Source: Roseivivax jejudonensis (GTDB lineage Bacteria; Pseudomonadota; Alphaproteobacteria; Rhodobacterales; Rhodobacteraceae). Taken from it: a DNA stretch of 64,000 nucleotides. The notes beneath the pieces were generated by a model. That model was not told where the DNA came from. It saw only the letters and a list, made by a program, of their open reading frames with translations, and did not search any database. Of this stretch, positions 53,543-62,901 are shown one piece after another. Each line of letters begins with the position of its first letter. Position 1 is the first letter of the stretch. A program made the position numbers and the translations under genes. The stretch is from positions 1 to 64,000 of the forward strand of contig NZ_FWFK01000004.1 of assembly GCF_900172265.1 (NCBI RefSeq), written 5' to 3'.

Positions 53543-55680
53543 TTCTGCGCCCTCACGGAGTTGAGCGTCACGGTCAGCGACGAGATCGACATCGCCAGCG
53601 CCGCGAGGAACGGCGAGGCGAGGCCCGCCAGCGCCACCGGCACCGCGATCAGGTTGTATCCGACCGAGATGAGGATGTTCTGCCGCATCCGGCCGAGGCT
53701 GCGTTTCGCGGTGTCGAGAAGATCGCTCACCGCACCCAGATCATCGCCCACGAGCACCACGTCGGCAAGGCAGCGCGCGGCCTCCAGCCCCGAGGCGGGC
53801 GCGAGGGAGGCATGCGCGCCGGCAAGCGCCGCGCTGTCGTTGAGCCCGTCGCCCACCATCAGGACGCGCCGTCCCTCGGCGCCGCGCGCGGCGAGCCATT
53901 CGGCCTTGTCCTCGGGCGTCATCCGGCCCTCGGCACGGTCGATGCCGAGCCGCGCGGCAGCCGCGGCCACCGCGCCCGGCCCGTCCCCAGACAGAAGCGC
54001 CACGTCGAGGCCCCGCGCCTTCAGCGCCGCGATCAGCGCCGGCGCCTCGGGCCGAAGCTCCTCCTCGAAGGCGAACCGGGTGATCGTCCCCTGCCCGTCG
54101 TCGAGCGCCACGCCCTCCCCGTCGCAGCCGAGCCACCCGGGATGGCCGAGCCGCACGCGCCGCCCCGCGGCCCGCGCCTCGACGCCGCGGCCCGGCACCT
54201 CGGTCGCGTCCTCGACCGCGCGGGGCGCGATGCCACGTGAGTCGGCCGCCGCGCGGATGGCGCGGGAATAAGGGTGCCGGGACGCGGCGGCGAGGCCCGC
54301 CGCCAGCGCCAGCGCCGCCCGATCCGGAGTTCCGGTCAGCCGCGCCGCGCCGGTTGTCAGCGTGCCGGTCTTGTCGAATGCCACCGCGTCGATCTCCGCC
54401 AGCCGCTCCAGCGCCGTCTGCGACTTCACGAGAAGCCCGCGGCGGAACAGACGGCCCGTCGCCACCGTCGAGACCGCCGGGACAGCGAGGCCCAGCGCGC
54501 AGGGGCAGGTGATGACGAGGACCGCGATCGCCACGTCGAGCGCGCGCCAGCCGTCGCCCGTGAGCCACAGCCAGTAGACGAACGCCGCCGCGCTGAGGAT
54601 ATGAACCAGCGGCGCGTAGGCGCGCGCGGCCCTGTCGGCGACGCCGGAATAGCGCGAGCGCTGCGCCTCGGCGGTCGCGACGAGATCGGTCAGCCGGCTC
54701 AGCGCGGTGTCGCGGCCCGCGCGCGCGACGCGCACGGTCAGCAGGCCCGACAGGTTGACCTCGCCCGCCTGCACGGCGTCACCGGGAGCGACCGGCGCGG
54801 GCGCGCTTTCGCCATTGAGCGCGGAGCGGTCGATATCGCTGCGGCCCGTCTCGACCTGTCCGTCGGCCGGGAACCGGTCGCCCGGCTTCAGCTCGATCAG
54901 GTCGCCGGCGGTCAGGCGCTCGGCTTTCACCACCTCGCGCCCGGCCGCGGTCAGGCGAACCGCCTGCGGCACATCGAGCGCGGCGAGCTCCGCCGCCGCC
55001 GAGCGTGCGGCCCGGCGCCCCGCCTGGTCCAGGCAGCGCCCGATCAGCAGGAAGAAGGTCAGTGCCAGCGCCGCGTCGAACCAGTGATGCTCGTCCGATC
55101 CGGTCAGCGCACCGGCCACCGACACGCCGGCGGCAAGCGCGATGGCGATCGAGATCGGCACGTCCATGTTGAGCCGTCCGTGCCGAAGCGCACCGAGCGC
55201 CGAGGCGAAGAAGGGCCGCCCCGAAAAGGCGATGGCCGGCACGGTGATCGCCGCGGAGATCAGGTGGAAAAGCTGGGCGGTCGTGTCCGCCGCACCCGAC
55301 CACACCGCGACGGACAGCAGCATCACGTTCATCATCGCGAATCCCGCGACGCCCGTGCGCATCAGCAGATCGCGCATCTCGCTGCCCTGCCCGGCCAACA
55401 GGCTCTGGTCGAGCTCCTGCGCCCGGTGTCCCGCGGCGGCGAGCGCGGCGACGAGCGCCGGCGCAGACAGGGCCGCGCCCTCCACGCTCGCGCGCCGAAG
55501 CGTCAGGTTGACCCGCGCGCGCGCCACGCCGGGCACCCGCGCCAGCGCCTCCTCGACCTGCGAGATGCAGGCGGCGCAGTGGATGTCCGGCAGATGCAGC
55601 TGCACGCTGTCGCCGCCGCGCGCGAGTGACTCCTCGCCGATGCCGTCGGCGGCGATGCAGGCCGGACAGGCGGCGGTCAT
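53539..55680 (-). CDS. ccoI: CcoI copper-exporting P-type ATPase for cbb3 assembly
   Basis: The 713-residue P1B ATPase has an N-terminal CPAC site, a heavy-metal domain (LPDIHCAACISQVEEAL), the membrane CPC motif (ITCPCALGLAVP), phosphorylation DKTGTLTTG, HP motif (SRHPYSRAI) and GDGLNDSAAL. It moves Cu(I) to the periplasm for CcoN. Overlapping genes on both sides form ccoGHIS. It is a FixI-type ATPase rather than a resistance CopA, given this setting. Confidence 0.95.
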   Translation of the reverse strand: MTAACPACIAADGIGEESLARGGDSVQLHLPDIHCAACISQVEEALARVPGVARARVNLTLRRASVEGAALSAPALVAALAAAGHRAQELDQSLLAGQGSEMRDLLMRTGVAGFAMMNVMLLSVAVWSGAADTTAQLFHLISAAITVPAIAFSGRPFFASALGALRHGRLNMDVPISIAIALAAGVSVAGALTGSDEHHWFDAALALTFFLLIGRCLDQAGRRAARSAAAELAALDVPQAVRLTAAGREVVKAERLTAGDLIELKPGDRFPADGQVETGRSDIDRSALNGESAPAPVAPGDAVQAGEVNLSGLLTVRVARAGRDTALSRLTDLVATAEAQRSRYSGVADRAARAYAPLVHILSAAAFVYWLWLTGDGWRALDVAIAVLVITCPCALGLAVPAVSTVATGRLFRRGLLVKSQTALERLAEIDAVAFDKTGTLTTGAARLTGTPDRAALALAAGLAAASRHPYSRAIRAAADSRGIAPRAVEDATEVPGRGVEARAAGRRVRLGHPGWLGCDGEGVALDDGQGTITRFAFEEELRPEAPALIAALKARGLDVALLSGDGPGAVAAAAARLGIDRAEGRMTPEDKAEWLAARGAEGRRVLMVGDGLNDSAALAGAHASLAPASGLEAARCLADVVLVGDDLGAVSDLLDTAKRSLGRMRQNILISVGYNLIAVPVALAGLASPFLAALAMSISSLTVTLNSVRAQK

Positions 55681-56126
55681 TCGGTCACCCGAAGGGTCAG
55701 GCGCTGCTCGAACGCGGTGCCGTCCGTCGCCTCGGCCGTGACGTCGATCCGCCAGTAGCCCGGCGCGATGTCGAGGCCGGCGCGCGCGCGCCCCTCGGCA
55801 GGCATGTCGCGCTCGCCCGCGTCGGTGGTGGCGCGGCCGATCACCGCGCGCATGGCCGCGACCTCGGCGGGCCGCCCCGCGGCGTCGATCAGCGCGACCT
55901 CTGCCCGGCCGTCCTGGCCCGTCGCCGCGACGGTCCAGCCCAGCGCCTCCTGCGCGGCGCGGCGCTCCTCGTAGACCTGGCTTGCCACGTAGGAATTCTT
56001 GGTCTCGAGGCCCGGGAACGTGCGCACCGCGTTCACGGCAAGCGCCACGTTGACCGATATGATGGTGCCGAAGCCCAGCGCGAAGATCGCGAAGACATGG
56101 CGGCCGGTCAGGATGCGTTGGCTCAT
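55677..56126 (-). CDS. ccoH: CcoH (FixH) cbb3 maturation protein
   Basis: The 149-residue protein has an N-terminal membrane helix (HVFAIFALGFGTIISVNVALAVNAVRTFPGLETKNSYVASQVYEERR) with the family's GLETKNSYVASQ block, then a periplasmic domain. CcoH stabilises assembly intermediates of the cbb3 oxidase. It overlaps ccoG by four bases upstream and ccoI by four downstream. Confidence 0.93.
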   Translation of the reverse strand: MSQRILTGRHVFAIFALGFGTIISVNVALAVNAVRTFPGLETKNSYVASQVYEERRAAQEALGWTVAATGQDGRAEVALIDAAGRPAEVAAMRAVIGRATTDAGERDMPAEGRARAGLDIAPGYWRIDVTAEATDGTAFEQRLTLRVTE

Positions 56127-57682
56127 CTGTCGTCTCCGTTGAAGGTGGTGTCGACGCGGGTGGTCGCGTCCGAAGTGACGTCTCGCACCTGGATCTCGAT
56201 ATCGGTGCGTTCGGCGGTGGCGGCGGGATCGCCGGGCGCGGCGGTGACGTAGATCCGCTCGAGCCCCTGGGTGTCGGCCGGGACCGTGACAGTGCCGGTC
56301 TCGGCGCTCTCCAGCGTCACGGTCAGCCCCGATCCGCCCGACAGCGTCACTTCCATCTCGCGCGCCTCGGCGGCGCGGTTGCGGATGCGCAGGTCGTAGG
56401 CGTTGCGGACCGACCCGTCCGACAGCGTCACGAAGGTCGGGTTGCGGATCGGCGCGATCGTCGCCTCGATCTCGGGCCGCAGCAGCAGCGCGGCCAGAAG
56501 CGCCACGCCGAAGAGCGACCAGAGCCCGAAATAGATCAGGTTGCGCAGCCTGAGGATGTGCTGCCGCGCCGGCCGCGGCGTCTCGCCCGCACGCTCGCGC
56601 GGGGCATCCGACAGCGCGAGATAGTCGATCAAGCCGCGCGGCTTGCCGATCTTCTCCATCACCTCGTCGCAGGCGTCGATGCACAGCGCGCAGGTGATGC
56701 AGGCCATCTGCTGGCCGTCGCGGATGTCGATGCCCATCGGGCAGACGTTGACGCACGCGTTGCAATCGATGCAGTCGCCCGGCGCGTCGCCATAGAATTT
56801 CGGCCGCTGGATCACCGCCTTCGTCTCGCCGAAATGCATCGGGATCACCGGAGAGCGGCCGCCGATCTTGGGGCCGGCGGCGCGCGTCGTCGCCTCGGGC
56901 GCCTCGATCGTCGTGGTGCCTTCGCCCTTGCGCCGCCGCAGCCCCTTGCCGCGCGGCTCTCCGCGCCAGTCGCGGTAGGCGACGGTCAGCGTGTCCTCGT
57001 CCATCATCGCGCCCTGGATGCGCGGCCACGGGCACATGTAGATGCACACCTGCTCGCGCATGAAGCCGCCGAAGATGAAGGTCGTCGCCGTCAGCACCCC
57101 GATCGAGCCGTAGGCGACCGGGTCGGCACGGAAGGTCACCAGATCGCGCAGAAGCGTCGGCGCGTCGGAGAAGTAGAACACCCAGGCCCCGCCCGTCGCG
57201 ACCGCGATCAGCAGCCAGATCGCCCACTTGGTGACCCGCAGCCGCGCCTTGTGCGCCGACCACGGCGCCTTGTGCAGCCGCAACCGCGCATTGCGGTCGC
57301 CCTCGACCCACCGCTCCACCGCGAGGAAGAGGTCGGTCCAAACCGTCTGCGGGCAGGCATACCCGCACCAGACCCGACCGAGCGCGGCGGTGAACAGGAA
57401 CAGCCCCAGGCCGGCCATCACCAGCAGGCCGGCGACGAAATAGAACTCGTGCGGCCAGATCTCGATACCGAAGAAGAAGAACCTCCGGTTCGCAAGATCG
57501 ACCAGAACGGCCTGGTCGGGCAGGTTCGCGCCGCGGTCCCAGCGGATCCAGGGCGTGACGTAGTAGATGCCGAGCGTGACGATCATGATCTGCCACTTGA
57601 GCCGGCGGAACGCGCCGGACACGCGGCGCGGAAAGATCGGTTCGCGCGCGGCATAGAGGGAGGTCTGGCTGGAATCGCTCAT
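56123..57682 (-). CDS. ccoG: CcoG polyferredoxin-like membrane protein
   Basis: The 519-residue protein has five helices, membrane cysteine motifs (WCGYACPQTVWTD, CIYMCPWPRIQGAM), two [4Fe-4S] ferredoxin motifs (CIDCNACVNVCP, CITCALCIDACD) and a periplasmic IG-like tail. CcoG reduces Cu(II) for cbb3 assembly in Rhodobacter. The ATG at 57682 gives MSDSSQTSLYAAR, a typical start. An FNR-type box lies 55 bases upstream. Confidence 0.95.
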   Translation of the reverse strand: MSDSSQTSLYAAREPIFPRRVSGAFRRLKWQIMIVTLGIYYVTPWIRWDRGANLPDQAVLVDLANRRFFFFGIEIWPHEFYFVAGLLVMAGLGLFLFTAALGRVWCGYACPQTVWTDLFLAVERWVEGDRNARLRLHKAPWSAHKARLRVTKWAIWLLIAVATGGAWVFYFSDAPTLLRDLVTFRADPVAYGSIGVLTATTFIFGGFMREQVCIYMCPWPRIQGAMMDEDTLTVAYRDWRGEPRGKGLRRRKGEGTTTIEAPEATTRAAGPKIGGRSPVIPMHFGETKAVIQRPKFYGDAPGDCIDCNACVNVCPMGIDIRDGQQMACITCALCIDACDEVMEKIGKPRGLIDYLALSDAPRERAGETPRPARQHILRLRNLIYFGLWSLFGVALLAALLLRPEIEATIAPIRNPTFVTLSDGSVRNAYDLRIRNRAAEAREMEVTLSGGSGLTVTLESAETGTVTVPADTQGLERIYVTAAPGDPAATAERTDIEIQVRDVTSDATTRVDTTFNGDDR

Positions 57683-57736
57683 GTGTCTGGCCTTGTTGTG
57701 CTCGGGCCTCTCTCGCACCGGTCCGGCCGCCGGGCC

Positions 57737-57750
57737 TTGACCTGAATCAA
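57737..57750. promoter_or_regulatory. FNR-like box upstream of ccoGHIS
   Basis: TTGAC-CTGA-ATCAA differs from the FNR consensus TTGAT-N4-ATCAA at one position. It lies 55 bases before the ccoG start and 48 bases beyond the ccoP end. Together with fnrL nearby this suggests anaerobic or microaerobic induction of ccoGHIS. Confidence 0.65.
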
Positions 57751-57797
57751 GCACGGCCGGCGCACGCGGCGCCGGCCGTCATGACCTTGCGTCAGGG

Positions 57798-58688
57798 TCA
57801 GTTCGCGGGCGCGTCGGCCGGCGTTTCCTCGCCCCCGCCAAGCTGGTGGACATAGGCCGCGACGGCGCGCACCTCCGCCTCGCCCAGCCGTGCGCCCCAG
57901 GGCGGCATGACACCGTAGGGTCCCTCGGAGATCGACTGGCGCACGCTGTCGGCGTCCGAGCCGTAGAGCCAGATCGCGTCGGTCAGGTTCGGCGCCCCGA
58001 GCTCGCGCATCCCGCGGCCGTCCTCGCCGTGGCAGGCGGCACAGTTGTCGGCAAAGAGCTGGCCGCCCTCGCCGGCAAGGGGATCGGTGCCGTCCGGCAG
58101 GCTCCGGACATGCGCGACGAGCGTGTCGATCTCCTCCTCGCCGAGGATCTCGCCGAAGCCCGGCATCTCGCTGTAGCGCGCATCGGGGTCGTCCTCGTTG
58201 CGGATTCCGTGCCGCACCGTGTAGGCGATCTGCTCGATCTGCCCGCCCCAGAGCCACGCGTCGTCAAGAAGGTTGGGATACCCCTCGGCCCCCGCCGCAC
58301 CCGAGCCGTGGCACTGCGAACAGTTGTTGCGGAAGACCGCGGCGCCGGCGTTCACGGCGAAGTCGTGCAGCTCGGGGGACTCGTGCAGCCGGGCAAGCTC
58401 GGTCTCGACGATGCCGGCACGCATGTCGGCGTTGGCGTCCTCCACGGCCTGGATCTCCTGCGCGACCTGATCGCGCGTCGACCAGCCCAGAACGCCGGCC
58501 GTCGCGGTCGACACGAGCGGCCATGCCGGGAACAGGATCGTGTAGATCACGCCCCACACGATCGTCGCGTAGAAGGTCCAGAGCCACCAGCGGGGCAACG
58601 GGTTGTTGTATTCCTGGATCCCGTCCCACTCGTGGCCGGTGGTTTCCGGCTCGGCGTTTCGGGTCTTGTCGTGCTTGTGGTCCGCCAT
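57798..58688 (-). CDS. ccoP: cbb3 oxidase subunit CcoP, di-haem cytochrome c
   Basis: The 296-residue protein has an N-terminal helix (WWLWTFYATIVWGVIYTILFPAWP preceded by HEWDGIQEYNNPLPR) and two c-type haem sites: CSQCH and CAACH, each with a downstream methionine (EMPGFGEILGEEE, VMPPWGARL). It passes electrons into the oxidase. ATG 58688 overlaps the ccoQ stop (TGATG); GTG 58691 is an alternative. Confidence 0.96.
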   Translation of the reverse strand: MADHKHDKTRNAEPETTGHEWDGIQEYNNPLPRWWLWTFYATIVWGVIYTILFPAWPLVSTATAGVLGWSTRDQVAQEIQAVEDANADMRAGIVETELARLHESPELHDFAVNAGAAVFRNNCSQCHGSGAAGAEGYPNLLDDAWLWGGQIEQIAYTVRHGIRNEDDPDARYSEMPGFGEILGEEEIDTLVAHVRSLPDGTDPLAGEGGQLFADNCAACHGEDGRGMRELGAPNLTDAIWLYGSDADSVRQSISEGPYGVMPPWGARLGEAEVRAVAAYVHQLGGGEETPADAPAN

Positions 58689-58912
58689 CACACGGCCTCC
58701 TCGCGGGCTTCGTCGCGGCTGGCGTCATGGCCCGAGGGCGCGCCGTCGCGGGGCGGCCGCGCATCGTCCCGCAGGATCGAGCGCGCCGCGGCTTCGTGGA
58801 TCCTGCGGCTTCCGGGCCGCAGGACGAACAGGATGCTGCCGACAAAGAAGAGGAAGAGCGCAAGAAGGGCCCAGCTGTCGGCGAACTGTCTCAGCAGCGA
58901 ATAGGTGTCCAT
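58688..58912 (-). CDS. ccoQ: cbb3 oxidase small subunit CcoQ
   Basis: The 74-residue protein has one membrane helix (DSWALLALFLFFVGSILFVLRPGSRR) and a long charged C-terminus (IHEAAARSILRDD...). CcoQ helps keep the oxidase stable and, in Rhodobacter, takes part in redox signalling. It overlaps ccoP and is 12 bases after ccoO. Confidence 0.92.
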   Translation of the reverse strand: MDTYSLLRQFADSWALLALFLFFVGSILFVLRPGSRRIHEAAARSILRDDARPPRDGAPSGHDASRDEAREEAV

Positions 58913-58924
58913 GCGTCCTTCTCC

Positions 58925-59740
58925 CTACCGGCTGGCGTCGGCCACGAAGGTCGAGAAATCGACCGTGGTGCCGAGCATCTGGAGATAGGCGATCAGCGCA
59001 TCCATCTCGGTCAGCTCGGGCTGGCCGTCGAAGTTGCGCACCTGCGCGCCGGGATAGCGCTCCAGCAGGCCGTCATAGTCGCCGAACGGATCCACCTGGA
59101 CGTTGAAGTCCGCCTGCGCGACCTCGATCATCTCGTCGGTGTAGGGCACGCCGACAAAGCGGTGCGTGGCCATGACCTCGTCGATGAACTCGGCCGTGAT
59201 CGGCGCCCGCAGCAGGTAGTCGTATTTCGGCATGACGCTTTCGGGGACCACCGATTGCGGATCGATGAAGTGATCCACGTGCCACTCGTCCGAGTAGCGC
59301 CCGCCGACGCGGGCGAGGTCGGGCCCCGTCCGTTTCGAGCCCCACTGGAACGGGTGGTCGTACATCGACTCCGCCGCCAGGCTGTAGTGGCCGTAGCGCT
59401 CCACCTCGTCGCGCATCGGCCGGATCATCTGGCTGTGGCAGACGTAGCAGCCCTCGCGGATGTAGATGTCGCGGCCCGCCAGTTCGAGCGGGGAGTACGG
59501 GCGCACGCCCTCCACTTCCTCCACCGTGTTCTCGAGCCAGAAGAGCGGCGCGATCTCGACGATGCCGCCGATGGTGACCACGAGGAACGACGCGACCAGC
59601 AGAAGCGTGGCGTTCTTTTCCAGGATCGCGTGCTTGTCGATCAGCTTGGTGTGGTGCGGCAGCTCGTTCGGGATGCCGCCGTCACCCGGCTTCACGACGT
59701 TCGGGTCCTGGTCGGAGGGTGTGATTTTTTCGTTTGCCAT
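58925..59740 (-). CDS. ccoO: cbb3 oxidase mono-haem subunit CcoO
   Basis: The 271-residue protein has an N-terminal helix and one c-type haem site in [25 protein letters not shown], with the axial methionine region PKYDYLL and [12 protein letters not shown] near the C-terminus. It is a few residues longer than usual at the N-terminus ([17 protein letters not shown]). It begins 6 bases after the ccoN stop. Confidence 0.96.
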   Translation of the reverse strand: MANEKITPSDQDPNVVKPGDGGIPNELPHHTKLIDKHAILEKNATLLLVASFLVVTIGGIVEIAPLFWLENTVEEVEGVRPYSPLELAGRDIYIREGCYVCHSQMIRPMRDEVERYGHYSLAAESMYDHPFQWGSKRTGPDLARVGGRYSDEWHVDHFIDPQSVVPESVMPKYDYLLRAPITAEFIDEVMATHRFVGVPYTDEMIEVAQADFNVQVDPFGDYDGLLERYPGAQVRNFDGQPELTEMDALIAYLQMLGTTVDFSTFVADASR

Positions 59741-59746
59741 CTGTTT

Positions 59747-61342
59747 TTACTCCGCAGGCACGGGGGCGTTGACCGGCCGGGCTTCGGGCTGACGGATCGT
59801 CATCCACATGTTCCAGACCATGATCAGCGCGCCGCTGAGGTAGAGGACCCCGCCCAGACCGCGCACCACGTACATCGGGAACTTGGCGGCGACGGTGTCG
59901 GCGAAGGAGTTGACGAGGAAGCCGTTGGCATCGACCTCGCGCCACATCAGGCCTTCCATGATGCCCGTGACCCACATCGACGCGGCGTAGAGAACGATGC
60001 CGATGGTCGCGAGCCAGAAGTGCCAGTTGATCGCGGCCATCGAGTACATCTGCGCCCGGCCCCAGAGCTTCGGCGTCAGGAAGTAGAGGCAGCCGAAGGT
60101 GATGAGCCCGTTCCAGCCGAGCGCGCCGGAATGCACGTGCCCGATGGTCCAGTCGGTGTAGTGGCTGAGGCTGTTGACGGCGCGGATCGACATCATCGGG
60201 CCTTCGAAGGTCGACATGCCGTAGAAGGCGAGCGACGCGACGAACATCCGGATGATCGGGTCGGTGCGGATCTTGTCCCACGCGCCCTCGAGCGTCATCA
60301 GGCCGTTGATCATGCCGCCCCAGCTGGGCATCCACAGCACGACCGAGAACACCATGCCCAGCGTCGCGGCCCAGTCCGGCAGCGCGGTGTAGTGCAGGTG
60401 GTGCGGCCCCGCCCAGATGTAGAGGAAGATCAGCGCCCAGAAGTGGATGATCGACAGCTTGTAGCTGTAGATCGGCCGTTCGGCCTGCTTCGGCACGAAG
60501 TAGTACATCATGCCGAGGAAGCCCGCCGTCAGGAAGAAGCCGACCGCGTTGTGGCCGTACCACCACTGGGTCATCGCATCCTGAACGCCGGCGAAGACCT
60601 GCACGCTCTTGGAGCCCCAGATCGACACCGGGATCGACAGGTTGTTGACCACGTGCAGCATTGCGACGGTCACGATGAACGCGAGGAAGAACCAGTTCGC
60701 GACGTAGATGTGCGGCTCGCGGCGCTTGATGATCGTGCCGAGGAACACCGCCAGGTAGGCGACCCAGACGAGCGTCAGCCAGATGTCGACGTACCATTCG
60801 GGCTCGGCGTATTCCTTCGACTGGGTCGAGCCCAGAAGGTAGCCGGTCGCGGCCAGCACGATGAAGAGCTGGTAGCCCCAGAACACGAACCACGCGAGGT
60901 TGCCGCCCCAGAGCCGCGCCGCGCTGGTGCGCTGCACGACATAGAAGGACGTGGCGATCAGGGCATTGCCGCCGAAGGCGAAGATCACCGCCGAGGTATG
61001 CAGCGGCCGCAGCCGCCCGAAGTTGGCGTAGCCCTCGGACCAGTCGAAGTTCAGCACCGGGAAGGCCAGCTGGAACGCGATGAACGTCCCGGCCAGGAAC
61101 CCAGCGATGCCCCAGAATGCCGTCGCGATGACGCCGGCGCGGATCGGGCCGTCCATGTAGCCCGTCGTGTCGACGGGAACCCTCGCGTCGTCGTAGCTGC
61201 GAATTTCCCAAAGGAGCAGTCCGGCCGCGACCACCATGACGATGACCGCGTGGACGCTGTAGGCCAGATCGCGCCCCCAATCCGCCGCGATCGCGGCGAA
61301 GAGGACGATCAGCCCGTAAATGACCATGCGCAAGATGTTCAT
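59747..61342 (-). CDS. ccoN: cbb3 oxidase catalytic subunit CcoN
   Basis: The 531-residue haem-copper oxidase has about 12 helices and the ligand pattern of C-family oxidases: [76 protein letters not shown]. It reduces O2 with high affinity. ATG 61342 is preferred; an in-frame ATG at 61375 is possible. A perfect FNR box lies 83 bases upstream of 61342. Confidence 0.96.
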   Translation of the reverse strand: MNILRMVIYGLIVLFAAIAADWGRDLAYSVHAVIVMVVAAGLLLWEIRSYDDARVPVDTTGYMDGPIRAGVIATAFWGIAGFLAGTFIAFQLAFPVLNFDWSEGYANFGRLRPLHTSAVIFAFGGNALIATSFYVVQRTSAARLWGGNLAWFVFWGYQLFIVLAATGYLLGSTQSKEYAEPEWYVDIWLTLVWVAYLAVFLGTIIKRREPHIYVANWFFLAFIVTVAMLHVVNNLSIPVSIWGSKSVQVFAGVQDAMTQWWYGHNAVGFFLTAGFLGMMYYFVPKQAERPIYSYKLSIIHFWALIFLYIWAGPHHLHYTALPDWAATLGMVFSVVLWMPSWGGMINGLMTLEGAWDKIRTDPIIRMFVASLAFYGMSTFEGPMMSIRAVNSLSHYTDWTIGHVHSGALGWNGLITFGCLYFLTPKLWGRAQMYSMAAINWHFWLATIGIVLYAASMWVTGIMEGLMWREVDANGFLVNSFADTVAAKFPMYVVRGLGGVLYLSGALIMVWNMWMTIRQPEARPVNAPVPAE

Positions 61343-61424
61343 GTCTGTGCTGTCCCCACGTTGAATGACCGCCATGGCTGGCGGGATCTGGGGCCCGTAG
61401 ACATGATTCAGCGGGGCGCTCGCC

Positions 61425-61438
61425 TTGATCTGCATCAA
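61425..61438. promoter_or_regulatory. FNR box upstream of ccoNOQP
   Basis: TTGAT-CTGC-ATCAA is an exact FNR/FnrL consensus palindrome, 83 bases before the ccoN start. It would drive the oxidase operon under low oxygen. Confidence 0.9.
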
Positions 61439-61564
61439 CTGGGCGCCGTGCAGCCCGGAAAGAGACGTGGCCTGGGCACGCGATTCGCGCGCAAGACCGG
61501 ATTAACTCTACGGAAACTCGCGCGACGCATACGGATCCCGGTGCATGGGCAGCGATGATTCGGG

Positions 61565-61951
61565 ATGGACCGCAGGCAACTCGATCGGCGGCTTCGGCGG
61601 GCGCGCGCGGCGCATGCGCGCTGGCAGGCGGCGCTCACCGGGGCGGCGCAGGCCGGTGCGCCCGAAGAGCGCCTGCTGCGCCTCGTGCGCGCGCCGGCGG
61701 ACGATGTCGCCTCTCTTCTGTCCGAGGTCACGCAGACCCCGGCGATGGCCGCGACGCCGCCCGCCCGCGCGGCGCTCGCCGCACATGCCGCGCTGCGGTT
61801 CGAGGCGTCGCGCATCGCCGGACTGATCGAGCGGAACCAGACCGCGCGCCTGAGGGCCGAGATCATGGGCCCCGGCCTGCAGCGCCCGGCCCACGCGCTC
61901 GGCCGCGCCCTGTCGGATTTGCGCATCGCGGCGGTGCCGTCGCACGCCTGA
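61565..61951 (+). CDS. Hypothetical helical protein
   Basis: A 128-residue reading of mostly helix-forming residues (AGAPEERLLRLVRAPADDVASLLSEV, LAAHAALRFEASRIAGLIERN) with no signal, membrane segment or family recognised. The ribosome site is weak. It lies between ccoN (divergent) and fnrL (convergent). It is judged likelier than the basic shadow frames on the other strand, but it may not be real. Confidence 0.4.
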   Translation: MDRRQLDRRLRRARAAHARWQAALTGAAQAGAPEERLLRLVRAPADDVASLLSEVTQTPAMAATPPARAALAAHAALRFEASRIAGLIERNQTARLRAEIMGPGLQRPAHALGRALSDLRIAAVPSHA

Positions 61952-62094
61952 GCCGTGCCGCGCGTTGGCTCAACAAGCCCTCCGCACCGACTGCTTTTCT
62001 AAACCAAAACGCGCGACGCGGATCAGTCGATGGCGCTGCGCGCGCAGCCGTCCGCTTGCGGAATGTCAGACGTCAGCGCCGTGCGCGAAGGCTG

Positions 62095-62832
62095 TCAGCT
62101 GATGACGCCGCCGTCATCGTCATCGATCTCGAGCGCGAGGCGCGCGAAATCGGGAATCCGGACCTCCCGCGCGGAGGGCGTCTCGATCAGGCCGTCGCGG
62201 CGCAGTGCCGAGAACTGGCGGCTCGTCGTCTCGATCGTCAGCCCGAGGTAGTCCGCGATCGTCTCGCGCGACAGCGGCAGGTGAAGCTGGACGGGACCCT
62301 CCGCCACCGTGCCGTCGTGGGCCGCCGCCTCGCGCCGGGCCAGGTTCACGATGAAGTTGATGACTTTCTCCCGCGCGCTCATCCGGCCGAGGACAACGGC
62401 CCAGTCGCGCGCGGCGTCGAGTTCGTCGAGCGTCATCACAAGCATGCGGTGCGCGATGTTGGGCGACCGGTCCATCAACTGCTCGAACGTCCGCCGCTCG
62501 AACCGGCAGAGCGTGACCTCGCTCGCCGCCTCGATGTTGTAGGGCGACACCGCCCGGCCGGGCCGGCCGATGAAATCGGACGGCAGAAGAAGCCCCACCA
62601 TCTGCCGCCGGCCGTCGGCAAAGCTGCGCGACATCGTTGCACAGCCGCTTACCACCGACGACAGGTGATCCAGCGGCTCACCGGCCTCGGCCAGCATCGT
62701 GCCGCGCTCCACAGTACGGTAGGATTTTGCCTGTTCCAGAATCGCGAGCTCGTCCACTTCGCACTCCGCGCACACGGCGCGGTGTCGAATGGGGCAGGAA
62801 CTGCAGGAATTCGCACTCAACTGGATGGTCAT
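62095..62832 (-). CDS. fnrL: FnrL, oxygen-sensing [4Fe-4S] regulator
   Basis: The 245-residue CRP/FNR protein has an N-terminal cluster (SCSSCPIRHRAVCAEC; C10, C13, C21, C24) and the distal C110 (EVTLCRFERR), the likely [4Fe-4S] ligands, plus a DNA-recognition helix (ETIADYLGLTIETTSRQFSAL) whose E-SR residues read TTGAT half-sites. It activates cbb3 and haem genes when oxygen is low. An FNR box 22-35 bases upstream of its start suggests autoregulation. Confidence 0.95.
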   Translation of the reverse strand: MTIQLSANSCSSCPIRHRAVCAECEVDELAILEQAKSYRTVERGTMLAEAGEPLDHLSSVVSGCATMSRSFADGRRQMVGLLLPSDFIGRPGRAVSPYNIEAASEVTLCRFERRTFEQLMDRSPNIAHRMLVMTLDELDAARDWAVVLGRMSAREKVINFIVNLARREAAAHDGTVAEGPVQLHLPLSRETIADYLGLTIETTSRQFSALRRDGLIETPSAREVRIPDFARLALEIDDDDGGVIS

Positions 62833-62853
62833 GCGAAAACAATACAATCGCCC

Positions 62854-62867
62854 TTGATCTGCATCAA
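62854..62867. promoter_or_regulatory. FNR box between fnrL and hemN
   Basis: TTGAT-CTGC-ATCAA, identical to the box before ccoN including the four middle bases. It sits between divergent fnrL (start 62832) and hemN (start 62902) and could serve both. Confidence 0.9.
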
Positions 62868-62901
62868 GGCGACAGGCGCGCGCATCGCGCATCTCCACGT
62901 C

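Noticed and set aside
61435-61926. Minus-strand frame opposite the 61565-61951 hypothetical gene
   Set aside because: Basic, alanine/serine/arginine-rich translation and weaker composition than the plus-strand frame.
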